Part shown: positions 41,073 to 49,781 of the stretch, in pieces
Layout: the number at the start of each line of letters is the position of its first letter
Position numbering within the stretch: position 1 is the first letter of the stretch
NCBI GenBank assembly: GCA_042571625.1
Contig: JBHPFQ010000002.1
Coordinates: forward strand, 1-49,816
DNA: 49,816 bases
Direction of reading: 5' to 3'
From: JBHPFQ01 sp042571625
GTDB lineage: Bacteria > Patescibacteriota > Minisyncoccia > Portnoybacterales > UBA2143
Translations under genes and position numbers: made by a program
The notes under the pieces: generated by a model
The model's database searches: none
Told to the model about the DNA's origin: nothing
Seen by the model: only the letters and a program-made list of their open reading frames with translations

Positions 41073-42446
41073 ATGTCTAATCAACAAAGTAAAATAAAAG
41101 ATAGTCGTCTGCCTCCTCAAAATATAGAAGCCGAACAATCAGTTCTTGGCTCTTTAATGTTGGATAAAGATTCTATCGCAAGTGTAGCCGATATAATCCA
41201 ACCAGAAGATTTTTATCGTGGGATACATATAAATATATATCAGGCGATGTTAAAGCTTTATGAAAAGAACGAACCGATTGATCTTGTTAGCTTAACTAAC
41301 CTATTAAAACATAACAAACAACTAAAAGAAATAGGCGGAAAAGAATATTTATCCAGTTTGGTTAATATGGTTCCAACTGCTGCGCATGTTGCCCATTATG
41401 CAAAAATCGTTCGACATAAAAAAGTACTTCGAGATCTTATAGATGCGTCAGGGAAAATAGCTCAGCTTGGATTTGATGAAGAAACAGAAGCTGACGAATT
41501 AGTTGACGAGGCAGAACAAAAAATATTCAGCATTTCGCAAAAAACAGTAAGCCGAAAATTCACTCCTATAAAAGATAGCTTAGCAGATGCATTTGAAAGA
41601 ATTGACAAACTTCATAAGGGAGATGGCGCTTTGCGCGGTCTTTCTACTGGATTTCCAGATTTGGATGGTTATCTGGCTGGATTTCAGAGATCTGACTTAG
41701 TAATTCTAGCTGCAAGACCATCACTTGGAAAAACAAGTTTAGCTTTGGATTTTGCTCGGAACGCGGCAGTCGGAGGAAATACTCCTGTAGGATTTTTCAG
41801 TATTGAAATGTCAAAAGAACAATTAGTTGACCGTCTTATTTGTTCACAAGCAGGAATTGAACTTTGGCGAATGAGAACAGGCCGATTATCAGACAAAGGA
41901 GATAACAATGATTTTGAATGCATTCAACATGCTCTTAATAAATTATCAAAAACTCCTATATTTATTGATGATACTCCTTCTCCAACAATCCTTCAGATGA
42001 GAACAATGGCAAGAAGATTACAAGCCCAGCATAATTTAGGACTTATTGTTGTTGATTATTTACAGCTTATTCAGCCAAGAGGAAGTTTTGATTCTCCAGT
42101 TCAACAAGTTACTGAAATATCTCGCGGATTAAAATCTCTTGCCAAGGAATTAAATGTTCCAGTTATAGCACTTTCCCAATTATCAAGAGCAGTTGAAACA
42201 CGAACTCCTTCTATTCCAAAATTATCCGACCTTAGAGAAAGTGGAAGTTTGGAACAAGACGCGGATGTGGTAATATTTATTTATCGCGAAGACAAATATA
42301 AAAGAGATTCTGAAAGGCCAAACATTGCCGAAATTCATATTGCAAAACACAGAAATGGACCTACTGGAAAAATAGAATTATATTTTGACGAAGGGCCAGT
42401 AACATTTAAAAATTTAGAAAAACACCAAGAATTTAACGAAGAATAA
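41073..42446 (+). CDS. dnaB: Replicative DNA helicase
   Basis: Hexameric 5'-3' helicase of the replication fork. N-terminal domain with PPQNIEAEQSVLGSLMLD, the RecA-like domain with GYLAGFQRSDLVILAARPS then LGKTSLAL (Walker A), FFSIEMSKEQLVDR, VVDYLQLI (Walker B) and SRGLKSLAKEL. I start at ATG 41073; an in-frame ATG at 41043 lies in the palindrome. recR follows after 2 bases. Confidence 0.95.
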   Translation: MSNQQSKIKDSRLPPQNIEAEQSVLGSLMLDKDSIASVADIIQPEDFYRGIHINIYQAMLKLYEKNEPIDLVSLTNLLKHNKQLKEIGGKEYLSSLVNMVPTAAHVAHYAKIVRHKKVLRDLIDASGKIAQLGFDEETEADELVDEAEQKIFSISQKTVSRKFTPIKDSLADAFERIDKLHKGDGALRGLSTGFPDLDGYLAGFQRSDLVILAARPSLGKTSLALDFARNAAVGGNTPVGFFSIEMSKEQLVDRLICSQAGIELWRMRTGRLSDKGDNNDFECIQHALNKLSKTPIFIDDTPSPTILQMRTMARRLQAQHNLGLIVVDYLQLIQPRGSFDSPVQQVTEISRGLKSLAKELNVPVIALSQLSRAVETRTPSIPKLSDLRESGSLEQDADVVIFIYREDKYKRDSERPNIAEIHIAKHRNGPTGKIELYFDEGPVTFKNLEKHQEFNEE

Positions 42447-42448
42447 TT

Positions 42449-43048
42449 ATGCTTCCAAAACATATTCAAGATCTAATTAACCAATTAAGCAAATTGCCAG
42501 ATATAGGACCAAGAGCCGCCACGCGGCTATCCTTTTTTTTAATTAATCAAGATCAGACAGAGCTTGATAGATTGTCATCTCTTATTGAAAATTTAAAAAA
42601 AGAAATTCAGCTTTGTCCAAGATGTTTTAATATATCATCAAATGGAGAACAATTCTGTTCTATTTGCCAAGATCAAAAAAGAAATCAAGAAATCGTCTGC
42701 TTAATAGAAAATATTTTAAATATTCTCCCTATTGAAAGAACAAAACAATATAATGGCGTCTATCATGTACTTGGCGGATTAATTTCACCATCAAATAAAA
42801 TCGGACCTGATAATCTCCAAATCAATAGTTTAATTCAAAGAATAAAAAATAGCCAGCCAACAATTAAAGAAATAATCTTTGCTTTAAGTCCAACTACTGA
42901 AGGAGATACTACAACTTTTTTTATTGAAAGAATGTTAAAACCGTTAAATATAAAAATAACCCGCTTAGCGCGGGGTCTATCTATTGGAAGCGATTTAAAT
43001 TATACGGATGAAAATACTCTAACTAATGCTATTTTAGGAAGAAAATAA
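42449..43048 (+). CDS. recR: Recombination mediator RecR
   Basis: 199 residues: helix-hairpin-helix LPDIGPRAATRLSFFL, zinc finger CPRCFN...CSIC, a Toprim domain (IVCLIENILN, GVYHVLGGLISP) and the C-terminal Walker-B-like ARGLSIGSDLNYTDENTL. It acts with RecF/RecO in loading RecA. It ends directly at the end of the convergent rplU with no base between. Confidence 0.95.
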   Translation: MLPKHIQDLINQLSKLPDIGPRAATRLSFFLINQDQTELDRLSSLIENLKKEIQLCPRCFNISSNGEQFCSICQDQKRNQEIVCLIENILNILPIERTKQYNGVYHVLGGLISPSNKIGPDNLQINSLIQRIKNSQPTIKEIIFALSPTTEGDTTTFFIERMLKPLNIKITRLARGLSIGSDLNYTDENTLTNAILGRK

Positions 43049-43363
43049 TTAAGCAATTACTTTTAATATCTCAATTTTTGTATATGGCTGGCGATGACCC
43101 ATTTTCTTTTGATATCTTTTTTTTGGCCTATATTTCAAAATAGTTATTTTATCGCCTCTCCCCTGTTCTAAAACCTTTACCTTTACCATTGCTTTTTCAA
43201 CTAATGGAGTCCCTAATTCAACTTTGCCATTATCGTCAATAGTCAATAAAACTTCGTTAAAATCAACTTCATTATCTACAGAAGCTTCTATTTTTTCAAT
43301 CTTGATTTTATCTCCTGGTGAGACCATATACTGCTTTCCACCAGTCCTAATTACAGCTATCAT
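43049..43363 (-). CDS. rplU: 50S ribosomal protein L21
   Basis: 104 residues with MIAVIRTGGKQYMVSPGD, VLLTIDDNGKVELGTP, the VLEQGRGDKI segment and the basic KYRPKKRYQKKMGHRQPYTKIEI tail region that binds 23S rRNA. Usually paired with rpmA, which here is 37 kb away. It has its own promoter between it and rmuC. Confidence 0.95.
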   Translation of the reverse strand: MIAVIRTGGKQYMVSPGDKIKIEKIEASVDNEVDFNEVLLTIDDNGKVELGTPLVEKAMVKVKVLEQGRGDKITILKYRPKKRYQKKMGHRQPYTKIEILKVIA

Positions 43364-43371
43364 ATACTTCT

Positions 43372-43399
43372 ATCTTAACTGAATGAACTATTTTGTCAA
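43372..43399 (-). promoter_or_regulatory. rplU promoter, predicted leaderless
   Basis: TTGACA and TAAGAT separated by 16 bases on the minus strand, the -10 ending 8 bases before the ATG. The -35 starts right after the rmuC stop. Confidence 0.65.
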
Positions 43400-44476
43400 C
43401 TATTCAATAACTGGCTTTTCAATTTGAATCATTTCTAATTCTGATTTTCCTCCTGATATTTTTATTACATCTTTATCAATCTTGCCAAACTCCTTATACG
43501 CATTATTATACATATTAACTGTTGTGCCTAAATTATTACCCATTTTTTTCAAATAATCTTCATAACTTCTTAAATGCCTTCCAAGTTTCTCAACTTCTTT
43601 GCGAATCTCTACTGCTGATTTTTCAATTTGCAAAGCTCGCAAACCTTGTAATACAGTTTGCAAATACGCATGAAAAGAAGTTGGGGAAACAATAATAACG
43701 TGCTTATCCCGAAATGCGTATTCAATCAAATCTCTCGTATTAACTTTAATAGCTCCAACCTGATTAACTAATAAATCATAATAAATTCCTTCAGCTGGAA
43801 TAAACATAAAAGCAAAATCCATTGTTTTTTTATTTGGCTTAATGTATTTTGATGTTTCATCAATTCTCATTTTAAGGTCTGACTTAAATTGTTTTTCTAA
43901 TTTTACTCTTTCTAATGCATCTTGTTCTTGCGCAATACGATTATAATTTTCCAATGAAAATTTTGAATCAATAGGAATGATTTTATCTTCAACAAAAATA
44001 ACAGCATCAACAATATCTCCATCTCCAAAATCATATTGCATTTGATAATTACTCGGAGGTAAAACGTTTTTTAAAACTGTTTCAAGATAATATTCTCCTA
44101 AAACACCACGATGTTTTGGATTAGTTAAAGTATTTTGCAATGATTCTAATTGCTCAGTAAAGCCAACAACTCTTTTATTAGTCTCATCAAGTTTAGTTAA
44201 ATGTTCTGTAACATCACGAACAATTTTAGCGCTTTGACCGAATTGCGCTTGCATTGCTCTTGCCGACTCAGTTAATTTATTATCTAAAATCTTAGTAGAT
44301 TCTGACATTCTATTATCCAGCATCTGGCTAAGCTGATTAATCTGATTTTGCATCATTATCATAGAATTATTTTGCTCAGTATTATTATCTGATTTCTGCT
44401 GTTTTAAGATAAAGAAAATAAATCCGGCTAAACCGATAACAATTAAAGATAAAATAGAAATAAAAAATATTTGCAT
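43400..44476 (-). CDS. rmuC: DNA recombination protein RmuC
   Basis: 358 residues: an N-terminal membrane helix (about 4-25), a coiled coil (about 35-115) and the RmuC nuclease-like domain with RGVLGEYYLETVLK, IIPIDSKFSLENY, FAFMFIPAEGIYYDL and ISPTSF-like IVSPTSFHAYLQT. In E. coli it limits recombination at inverted repeats, of interest here given the many palindromes. It follows the antiporter gene by 6 bases. Confidence 0.93.
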   Translation of the reverse strand: MQIFFISILSLIVIGLAGFIFFILKQQKSDNNTEQNNSMIMMQNQINQLSQMLDNRMSESTKILDNKLTESARAMQAQFGQSAKIVRDVTEHLTKLDETNKRVVGFTEQLESLQNTLTNPKHRGVLGEYYLETVLKNVLPPSNYQMQYDFGDGDIVDAVIFVEDKIIPIDSKFSLENYNRIAQEQDALERVKLEKQFKSDLKMRIDETSKYIKPNKKTMDFAFMFIPAEGIYYDLLVNQVGAIKVNTRDLIEYAFRDKHVIIVSPTSFHAYLQTVLQGLRALQIEKSAVEIRKEVEKLGRHLRSYEDYLKKMGNNLGTTVNMYNNAYKEFGKIDKDVIKISGGKSELEMIQIEKPVIE

Positions 44477-44482
44477 AATGTA

Positions 44483-45433
44483 TTATCCAATAAATATAGT
44501 TGTTATTAAAAATAAACCATACAACATTAATAAAATTATTCCTTCACGATATGATAATCGCTTCTTTGTTCTAACAAAGATGTTAAAAATAAGCAAGGAT
44601 AATGATAAAAACAAAATACTCATAAGAGCTAACCGAATATCAACCTTGAATGGACAAATAACAGCTGTTAACCCCAAGACAACCAATGAATTAAAAGCAA
44701 CACTGCCAAGAAAATTTCCAACTGTCATTTTTTCATGTTTCAATAAAACTGACCGAATTCCAAAACTCACTTCTGGCAAAGTAGTCCCAATAGCAATTAA
44801 AATCAACCCTATTATTGCAAGAGAAAATCCTGCCTCTATAGCTATTAGCGAAGACGACTCAACTAACCCCCAAGAAGCAACTAGTAACAAAACTAAACCG
44901 ATAAAAAATAGTTCCAAATTTTTTAAAAATTCTCTTAACCCAACTCTATTATTTTTAATATTATTAAGCTTTTCATCGAAATGCTCACGCCGACCCAAGA
45001 GCCGAGTTATATACCAAATGAATAATATCAACAAAATAAATCCATCCAATCTAGAAAGAATACCGTCAAAAGCAAGCAAAACAGGTAAAAGAGCCATAAA
45101 GAAAATTAGCCACGCATCTTTTTTAATATGCTGCTCAGTAATATTAATTCCTCGCGCAACTAAAATAACTAAACCAATAGCAAATGTCATATTTAAAATA
45201 TTAGCTCCAATAATATTTCCAAATGAAATAATAGGAACTTTTTTAATCGCAGAAGTAATTCCTACAAATAATTCTGGGACTGAAGTAGCAAAAGCCATCA
45301 AAATAAAAGCAACCACATATTCAGATAAATTCAAAAATCGCGCAATTTTAATCAATGATTTAACTAAAAGCGTTCCGCTTTTAATAATAACTGCTAAACA
45401 AATAATAAAAATAAAAAAATTAAAAAAAATCAT
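44483..45433 (-). CDS. Calcium/sodium antiporter (CaCA family, YrbG-like)
   Basis: 316 residues, about ten helices in two inverted halves. The two alpha-repeats are seen: MAFATSVPELFVGITSA...GNIIGANILN and IAIGTTLPEVSFGIRSV...GNFLGSVAFN, with the acidic residues that bind Ca2+. It starts 6 bases after the P-ATPase gene, so both probably serve Ca2+ efflux. A long open frame on the opposite strand over the same interval is only its shadow. Confidence 0.93.
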   Translation of the reverse strand: MIFFNFFIFIICLAVIIKSGTLLVKSLIKIARFLNLSEYVVAFILMAFATSVPELFVGITSAIKKVPIISFGNIIGANILNMTFAIGLVILVARGINITEQHIKKDAWLIFFMALLPVLLAFDGILSRLDGFILLILFIWYITRLLGRREHFDEKLNNIKNNRVGLREFLKNLELFFIGLVLLLVASWGLVESSSLIAIEAGFSLAIIGLILIAIGTTLPEVSFGIRSVLLKHEKMTVGNFLGSVAFNSLVVLGLTAVICPFKVDIRLALMSILFLSLSLLIFNIFVRTKKRLSYREGIILLMLYGLFLITTIFIG

Positions 45434-45439
45434 ATTAAA

Positions 45440-48109
45440 TTAAACTTGATGTTTTGATATAAAAAACCATTTAACTGTTTCAATTAATAATAAATTTAAT
45501 AATCCCAAAATTAAAATAAACACCCAATCAAGAAAATTTAGCGGAACTGTTTTTAAGAGAATCTGCAATGGAGTAAAATAAATCGCTCCAACAAGCATTA
45601 TAATTCCTGATGCCCAACTATAAAATAAAAATTTATTAGAAAAAGGATTAATGTGCCAAATGTTATGACGCAAACTCTTACATGAAAAAATATAAAAAAG
45701 AGAATCAATAGTCAATCCTGCGAAAATAATAGATCTAATATGATTAATATCATATCCAGAATATTTCAAGAGAATAAAAAATAAAATAAATAGAAAAAAA
45801 TCTGTTATAAATCCAATAATAAAAATCAAAGCTTTCATTTCTTTATTCAATAATTGCAAACTGTATGCGCGAGGCTTTTGCTTCATTATATCATCTTCTT
45901 TTTCTTCAAATGCTAAACTTATTCCCATAGGACCATCTTCAATCAAATTAACCCATAAAATTTGGGCAGCATAAATAGGCAAAGGAAATCCCATTAATAA
46001 ACTTCCACCAATTAAAATAACTTCTGTAAAGCTATCTGAAAGCAAATAAACAATAACTTTTCTAATATTATCAACAATAGCGCGCCCTTCTTCAACAGCC
46101 GCAACAATAATACTGAAATTATTAGTTAAAAGAATCAAATCAGAAACCTCTTTTGCGACATCTGTGCCAGAACCAATAGCAACGCCTATATCCGCCTGTC
46201 TCAAGGCTGGAGCGTCATTTATTCCATCGCCTGTCATTGCAACTATCTCGCCTTTATTTTGCCACGCTTGAACAATCCTTAACTTCTGAGCTGGTTCAAC
46301 TCTTGCATAAATCTGAATATTTTTAAATATTTTTTTGAACTTTTCATCAGACATTTCAGATAATTCTTTTCCTTCCAAAATATTCTCCGCTCTAACTTTA
46401 AACCCAAGATTTTCCGCTACTGTTTTAGCAGTTAATCTATGATCTCCTGTAACAATAATAGGTCTCATGCCAGCGCGTCGACAAGTATCAATAACCTGTT
46501 TTGTGCCTTTTCTTATAGGATCGTGCAATGCAAAAAAACCTACAAAAGTTAATTTATCACATAAATCTTTAACTTCTTTATAATCTTCATTAATAGAAAC
46601 TTCCCTATAAGCAACTGCCAAAACTCGCAAGCCCTTTCTTGTTAAACTTTCATATTTGTCTTTCAATTTCTTAAAATCAGATAATAATAATTTTTCTATT
46701 TTCCCATCAGTATATAAGTTAGAAGATATATCTAAAAGCTTATCTGGAGAACCAACAACATAAAAAACATTTTTATCATTATTTAATCTATATAAACCAG
46801 CTGAGTATTTTAATATCGGACTAAAGATTACTTTATCAATTTGTGGATATTGTTTTTCTAATTCTTTTTTTAATAGACCAGCTTGAATACCAGCTAAAAG
46901 CAATGCTTTTTCAGTCGGGTTGCCCCTTACTACCCATTTTTCCATTGGCTCTCCAAGATTTTCAATAAATGCTTCTGTCCCAAGCATAGCAATTTTCAAA
47001 GCTAAAATGTGAGATTCATTACTATTTTTATTAATCTCTCCATTAAATCCTCTTCCATTTGAAAGAAGCTCTCTTGTCCCAGTATAAACTCCTGCGACTT
47101 GCATTTTTGCTTCAGTTAATGTTCCTGTCTTATCAGTTAAAATTACAGAAGTACTTCCTAATGTTTCTGCAGAAGCAATTCTTCTGACTAGCCCTTTCCT
47201 TTTTAAAATCTGCTGCATTCCTATAGCTAGAATAATTATCATTGCTATCGGCAATCCTTCTGGAATCGCAGCTACTGCAACAGCTATTGATATAGTAAAC
47301 ATTTCAATAAATTTTCCACCAGTTATCATACCCTCTGCAAAAATAATAAAAGAAATAACAATAATAATTAATCCGATAATCTTACTAAAGTGCAATAATT
47401 TCTTCTGATAAGGAGTTTTTTTCTCCTTAACGCTTTTAACCATTTTTGCTACTTTTCCTATTTCTGTTTTCAGTCCAGTTGCTATAACAATTGCCTTGCC
47501 CCATCCACTTTCAATAATTGTTCCCATATAAACCATATTATCTCTATCAGCCATAGAAGTTTTTTCATCCAATAGTTTAGTATGTTTTGAAGCAGCAATC
47601 CATTCACCTGTTAAAGCCGCCTCATTAACGTGCATATTATGGCTTTCAAATATTCTAGCATCAGCTGGAACTTTATTTCCTTCCCGCAGAAAAATAATAT
47701 CTCCAACAGCAATATCTTTTTGGTTAATTTCTTTTTCTGTGTTATTACGCAAAACAACAGCTTTAAATTGTAAAATCTTTTTTAACTCACGCAACGATTC
47801 CGACGCTTTGCTTTCCTGGAAATAACCAATAATTGTATTTATAAAAACAACAGCAAAAATAACAATCGTATCAGTATAATCACCTAAAGCAAAAGTTACA
47901 ATTCCAGCAATTAATAAAATATAAATCAGCGGACTTGCTAACTGCCTAATAAATAAAATTAATTTAGAAGGAGGTATTTCTTCAGGAAGCTTATTAAGTC
48001 CTGATTTGCTTAACCGCTCCTTTACTTCACCCGGCGACAATCCTTCTAATCGCGACTTTAATTTTATAAATACTTTTTCTATTGGCAAACTATGCCATTG
48101 TTCTTGCAT
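45440..48109 (-). CDS. P-type cation ATPase (P2A, Ca2+-type)
   Basis: 889 residues. N-terminal cation ATPase domain, actuator with LTGEW (TGE), M4 AVAAIPEGLPIA, phosphorylation DKTGTLT, hinge MTGDGINDAPAL and a C-terminal membrane domain. M6 reads NLIEDGPMGISL: the Asn and Asp of the SERCA NxxTD motif are kept but Thr is Glu. Ca2+ is the likely ion, with Mn2+ or others possible. It is upstream of a Ca2+ antiporter and rmuC in one operon, and has a TATAAT 8 bases before the ATG. Confidence 0.92.
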   Translation of the reverse strand: MQEQWHSLPIEKVFIKLKSRLEGLSPGEVKERLSKSGLNKLPEEIPPSKLILFIRQLASPLIYILLIAGIVTFALGDYTDTIVIFAVVFINTIIGYFQESKASESLRELKKILQFKAVVLRNNTEKEINQKDIAVGDIIFLREGNKVPADARIFESHNMHVNEAALTGEWIAASKHTKLLDEKTSMADRDNMVYMGTIIESGWGKAIVIATGLKTEIGKVAKMVKSVKEKKTPYQKKLLHFSKIIGLIIIVISFIIFAEGMITGGKFIEMFTISIAVAVAAIPEGLPIAMIIILAIGMQQILKRKGLVRRIASAETLGSTSVILTDKTGTLTEAKMQVAGVYTGTRELLSNGRGFNGEINKNSNESHILALKIAMLGTEAFIENLGEPMEKWVVRGNPTEKALLLAGIQAGLLKKELEKQYPQIDKVIFSPILKYSAGLYRLNNDKNVFYVVGSPDKLLDISSNLYTDGKIEKLLLSDFKKLKDKYESLTRKGLRVLAVAYREVSINEDYKEVKDLCDKLTFVGFFALHDPIRKGTKQVIDTCRRAGMRPIIVTGDHRLTAKTVAENLGFKVRAENILEGKELSEMSDEKFKKIFKNIQIYARVEPAQKLRIVQAWQNKGEIVAMTGDGINDAPALRQADIGVAIGSGTDVAKEVSDLILLTNNFSIIVAAVEEGRAIVDNIRKVIVYLLSDSFTEVILIGGSLLMGFPLPIYAAQILWVNLIEDGPMGISLAFEEKEDDIMKQKPRAYSLQLLNKEMKALIFIIGFITDFFLFILFFILLKYSGYDINHIRSIIFAGLTIDSLFYIFSCKSLRHNIWHINPFSNKFLFYSWASGIIMLVGAIYFTPLQILLKTVPLNFLDWVFILILGLLNLLLIETVKWFFISKHQV

Positions 48110-48117
48110 ATCTTATT

Positions 48118-48123
48118 ATTATA
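48118..48123 (-). promoter_or_regulatory. Extended -10 promoter of the P-ATPase gene, predicted leaderless
   Basis: TG-T-TATAAT on the minus strand is an extended -10, which can work without a -35. It ends 8 bases before the ATG. Confidence 0.55.
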
Positions 48124-48156
48124 ACACAAAATAGTATTCCTAACGATATGAATTGA

Positions 48157-49038
48157 CTAACATCTTTTCTTAGAATATTTTAACATTAATTCTTTTACCA
48201 TAACCAAACTCTCCTCCAATATTTTCTTTTTGCTTCTTATTAAAATCGTCGGTCCAGGAAATTCTTTTGGCTCAATTACCATATCGCCCTTTTTAGATAA
48301 ATTCTTAATCTCTGCATTATCCTTTTCATTACGACCAACAACAATCAAATTTTCACCTTTCCAAAAATGACGGCCGTATCTTAACAATTTAACATCATTG
48401 CCATTGCAATCAGGCCAAAAAACTAGCATTTTTTTAAATCTCTTAGAAAATTCTGGATCGGTTAGGAGACAACCCCCGGCTGGCGCGGGATATTCTTTAA
48501 TCCCCCATTTTTTAGCTAATTCTATTTGTCTCTTTCTATTTCTCCCTGAAATATCTAATAATTTCTCTCTATGCACAAATCCTTTTTCTTCTGCCAAAGT
48601 TGACTTCAATAGCTTAGCTGACAAAGGACGTAACAAATCCAATCCTGACTCTTTTTTAATTAATTTCATTGTCTGTTTATTTTGAGACATCGGTCGTTCA
48701 CCTAAAACCTCTCCAGTAGCAACAAAATCAAATCCTTTAATTCCTTTTGCATTTTTAAACATTAAAATATGACAATCAATGCATGGATTCATTCCTTTTC
48801 CATAACCAAATTTCGGATTTTTAACTAAAGATAAATGTTCATCTGAAAAATCAATAGTTATTAATTCTATTCCCAATTTTTTAGCTGCTTTATGAGCTAA
48901 GATATCGTCAAAAAAATAACTAACGCAGACCAATCCTGTTATTTCAATTCCTTGTTCCTGTAAAATCTTAACTGCCAAAATAGAATCCAGCCCGCCAGAA
49001 AACATAACTAAAGCTCTATTTTTTTTCTTTTTCTTCAT
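48157..49038 (-). CDS. ThiI-like PP-loop ATPase with C-terminal NFACT-R-type domain
   Basis: 293 residues. The adenylating PP-loop SGGLDS lies at about 14-21, CIDC (in GMNPCIDC) may serve in sulfur transfer, ATGEVLGERPMSQ matches ThiI/MnmA-type enzymes, and GGCLLTDP precedes the C-terminal domain (about 205-285, YGRHFWKGENLIVVGRN...FPGPTILI), which resembles the NFACT RNA-binding domain. Probably a tRNA-thiolation enzyme, with the target base uncertain. An N-terminal THUMP domain is missing. The start MKKKKKNRA is lysine-rich. Confidence 0.75.
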   Translation of the reverse strand: MKKKKKNRALVMFSGGLDSILAVKILQEQGIEITGLVCVSYFFDDILAHKAAKKLGIELITIDFSDEHLSLVKNPKFGYGKGMNPCIDCHILMFKNAKGIKGFDFVATGEVLGERPMSQNKQTMKLIKKESGLDLLRPLSAKLLKSTLAEEKGFVHREKLLDISGRNRKRQIELAKKWGIKEYPAPAGGCLLTDPEFSKRFKKMLVFWPDCNGNDVKLLRYGRHFWKGENLIVVGRNEKDNAEIKNLSKKGDMVIEPKEFPGPTILIRSKKKILEESLVMVKELMLKYSKKRC

Positions 49039-49059
49039 AATTTAATACTAAATCATTAA

Positions 49060-49098
49060 AAAGAAAAAAGCCAACAATTATTTTAATTACTGGCTTTT
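49060..49098 (-). terminator. Terminator overlapping the end of the 66-residue gene
   Basis: AAAAGCCA and TGGCTTTT arms with inner TAATT/AATTG pairs, followed by TTTCTTTTT on the minus strand. The stem begins inside the last codons of the gene. Confidence 0.75.
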
Positions 49099-49287
49099 AG
49101 ATTCCCTCCATTCCGCGAGATACTTACAAACTACAGGAAAAGAACATTTTGAATTTTTCGCAAGTTCTTTTCTTTTTATTTCAATTTCGATCTCTAATCC
49201 TTTGGAAAATTCCTTCTCCAATTTTTCTTTTAAATCACATATTTTGAAAATATGCGATCGAATTTTTTCCATTTTATCCTCCGTCAA
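49087..49287 (-). CDS. Small hypothetical protein
   Basis: Not recognised. 66 residues, highly charged and helical (CDLKEKLEKEFSKGLEIEIEIKRKELAK), with three cysteines and a C-terminal FPVVCKYLAEWRES. It starts 2 bases after the secreted-protein gene and is followed by a terminator that overlaps its end, so the two form an operon. A short helical DNA- or protein-binding role is possible but not shown. Confidence 0.6.
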   Translation of the reverse strand: MTEDKMEKIRSHIFKICDLKEKLEKEFSKGLEIEIEIKRKELAKNSKCSFPVVCKYLAEWRESKSQ

Positions 49288-49289
49288 TA

Positions 49290-49781
49290 TTAAAAGATTA
49301 TAAACAATTTATACTCAAATATTTTCGTGGAGTCCAAAGTTTCAACCTTGAAATTGAATATAGAAGACTCATCTACTTTATTTTGTAATCCTGATTTGAT
49401 CTCTAGATACCTACCAGGAGTTATATCTTCCAATGAAGACCACGAAGACCAAACAATAAGGTTGTTTGAGCTTCTTGCCATAATAGAAAGATCTATCCAA
49501 TTAGGTTCGATTATCCAAGAAACCTTACCCCACCTAGTAAATAGTGTCTCGCTATCTAGAATTACTTTCCATTTTATACCGGCAATATTACATGAGCATA
49601 CCCCAGCAATATTATTATTAGAATGCCATATACCAACAATAGCCTTCTTCAACGGATCGGAACCATTTCTATTTCGTTTCAACTCGTTCCATGTTCGAAC
49701 ATTATGACTTGATACTACCGATTTAACATCAAAAATAGCTATTAATAAAAATAAACACAAAATCAAACTTTTCTTTTTCAT
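49290..49781 (-). CDS. Secreted hypothetical protein
   Basis: Not recognised. 163 residues. A signal peptide covers about 1-24 (MKKKSLILCLFLLIAIFDVKSVVSS) with no lipobox Cys. The rest is rich in Trp and Ser (SWSSLEDI, IVWSSW, WIDLSIMARS) with two Cys in VCSCN, and looks like a small beta-sandwich. It has a GGGAGAGAG Shine-Dalgarno before ATG 49781. Its promoter would lie at or beyond the window end. Confidence 0.6.
   Translation of the reverse strand: MKKKSLILCLFLLIAIFDVKSVVSSHNVRTWNELKRNRNGSDPLKKAIVGIWHSNNNIAGVCSCNIAGIKWKVILDSETLFTRWGKVSWIIEPNWIDLSIMARSSNNLIVWSSWSSLEDITPGRYLEIKSGLQNKVDESSIFNFKVETLDSTKIFEYKLFIIF

Noticed and set aside
44478..45443. Long plus-strand ORF of 321 codons
   Set aside because: It is antisense to the antiporter gene, which has clear CaCA motifs; the plus-strand translation has no family features and is an effect of A/T-rich codon use.
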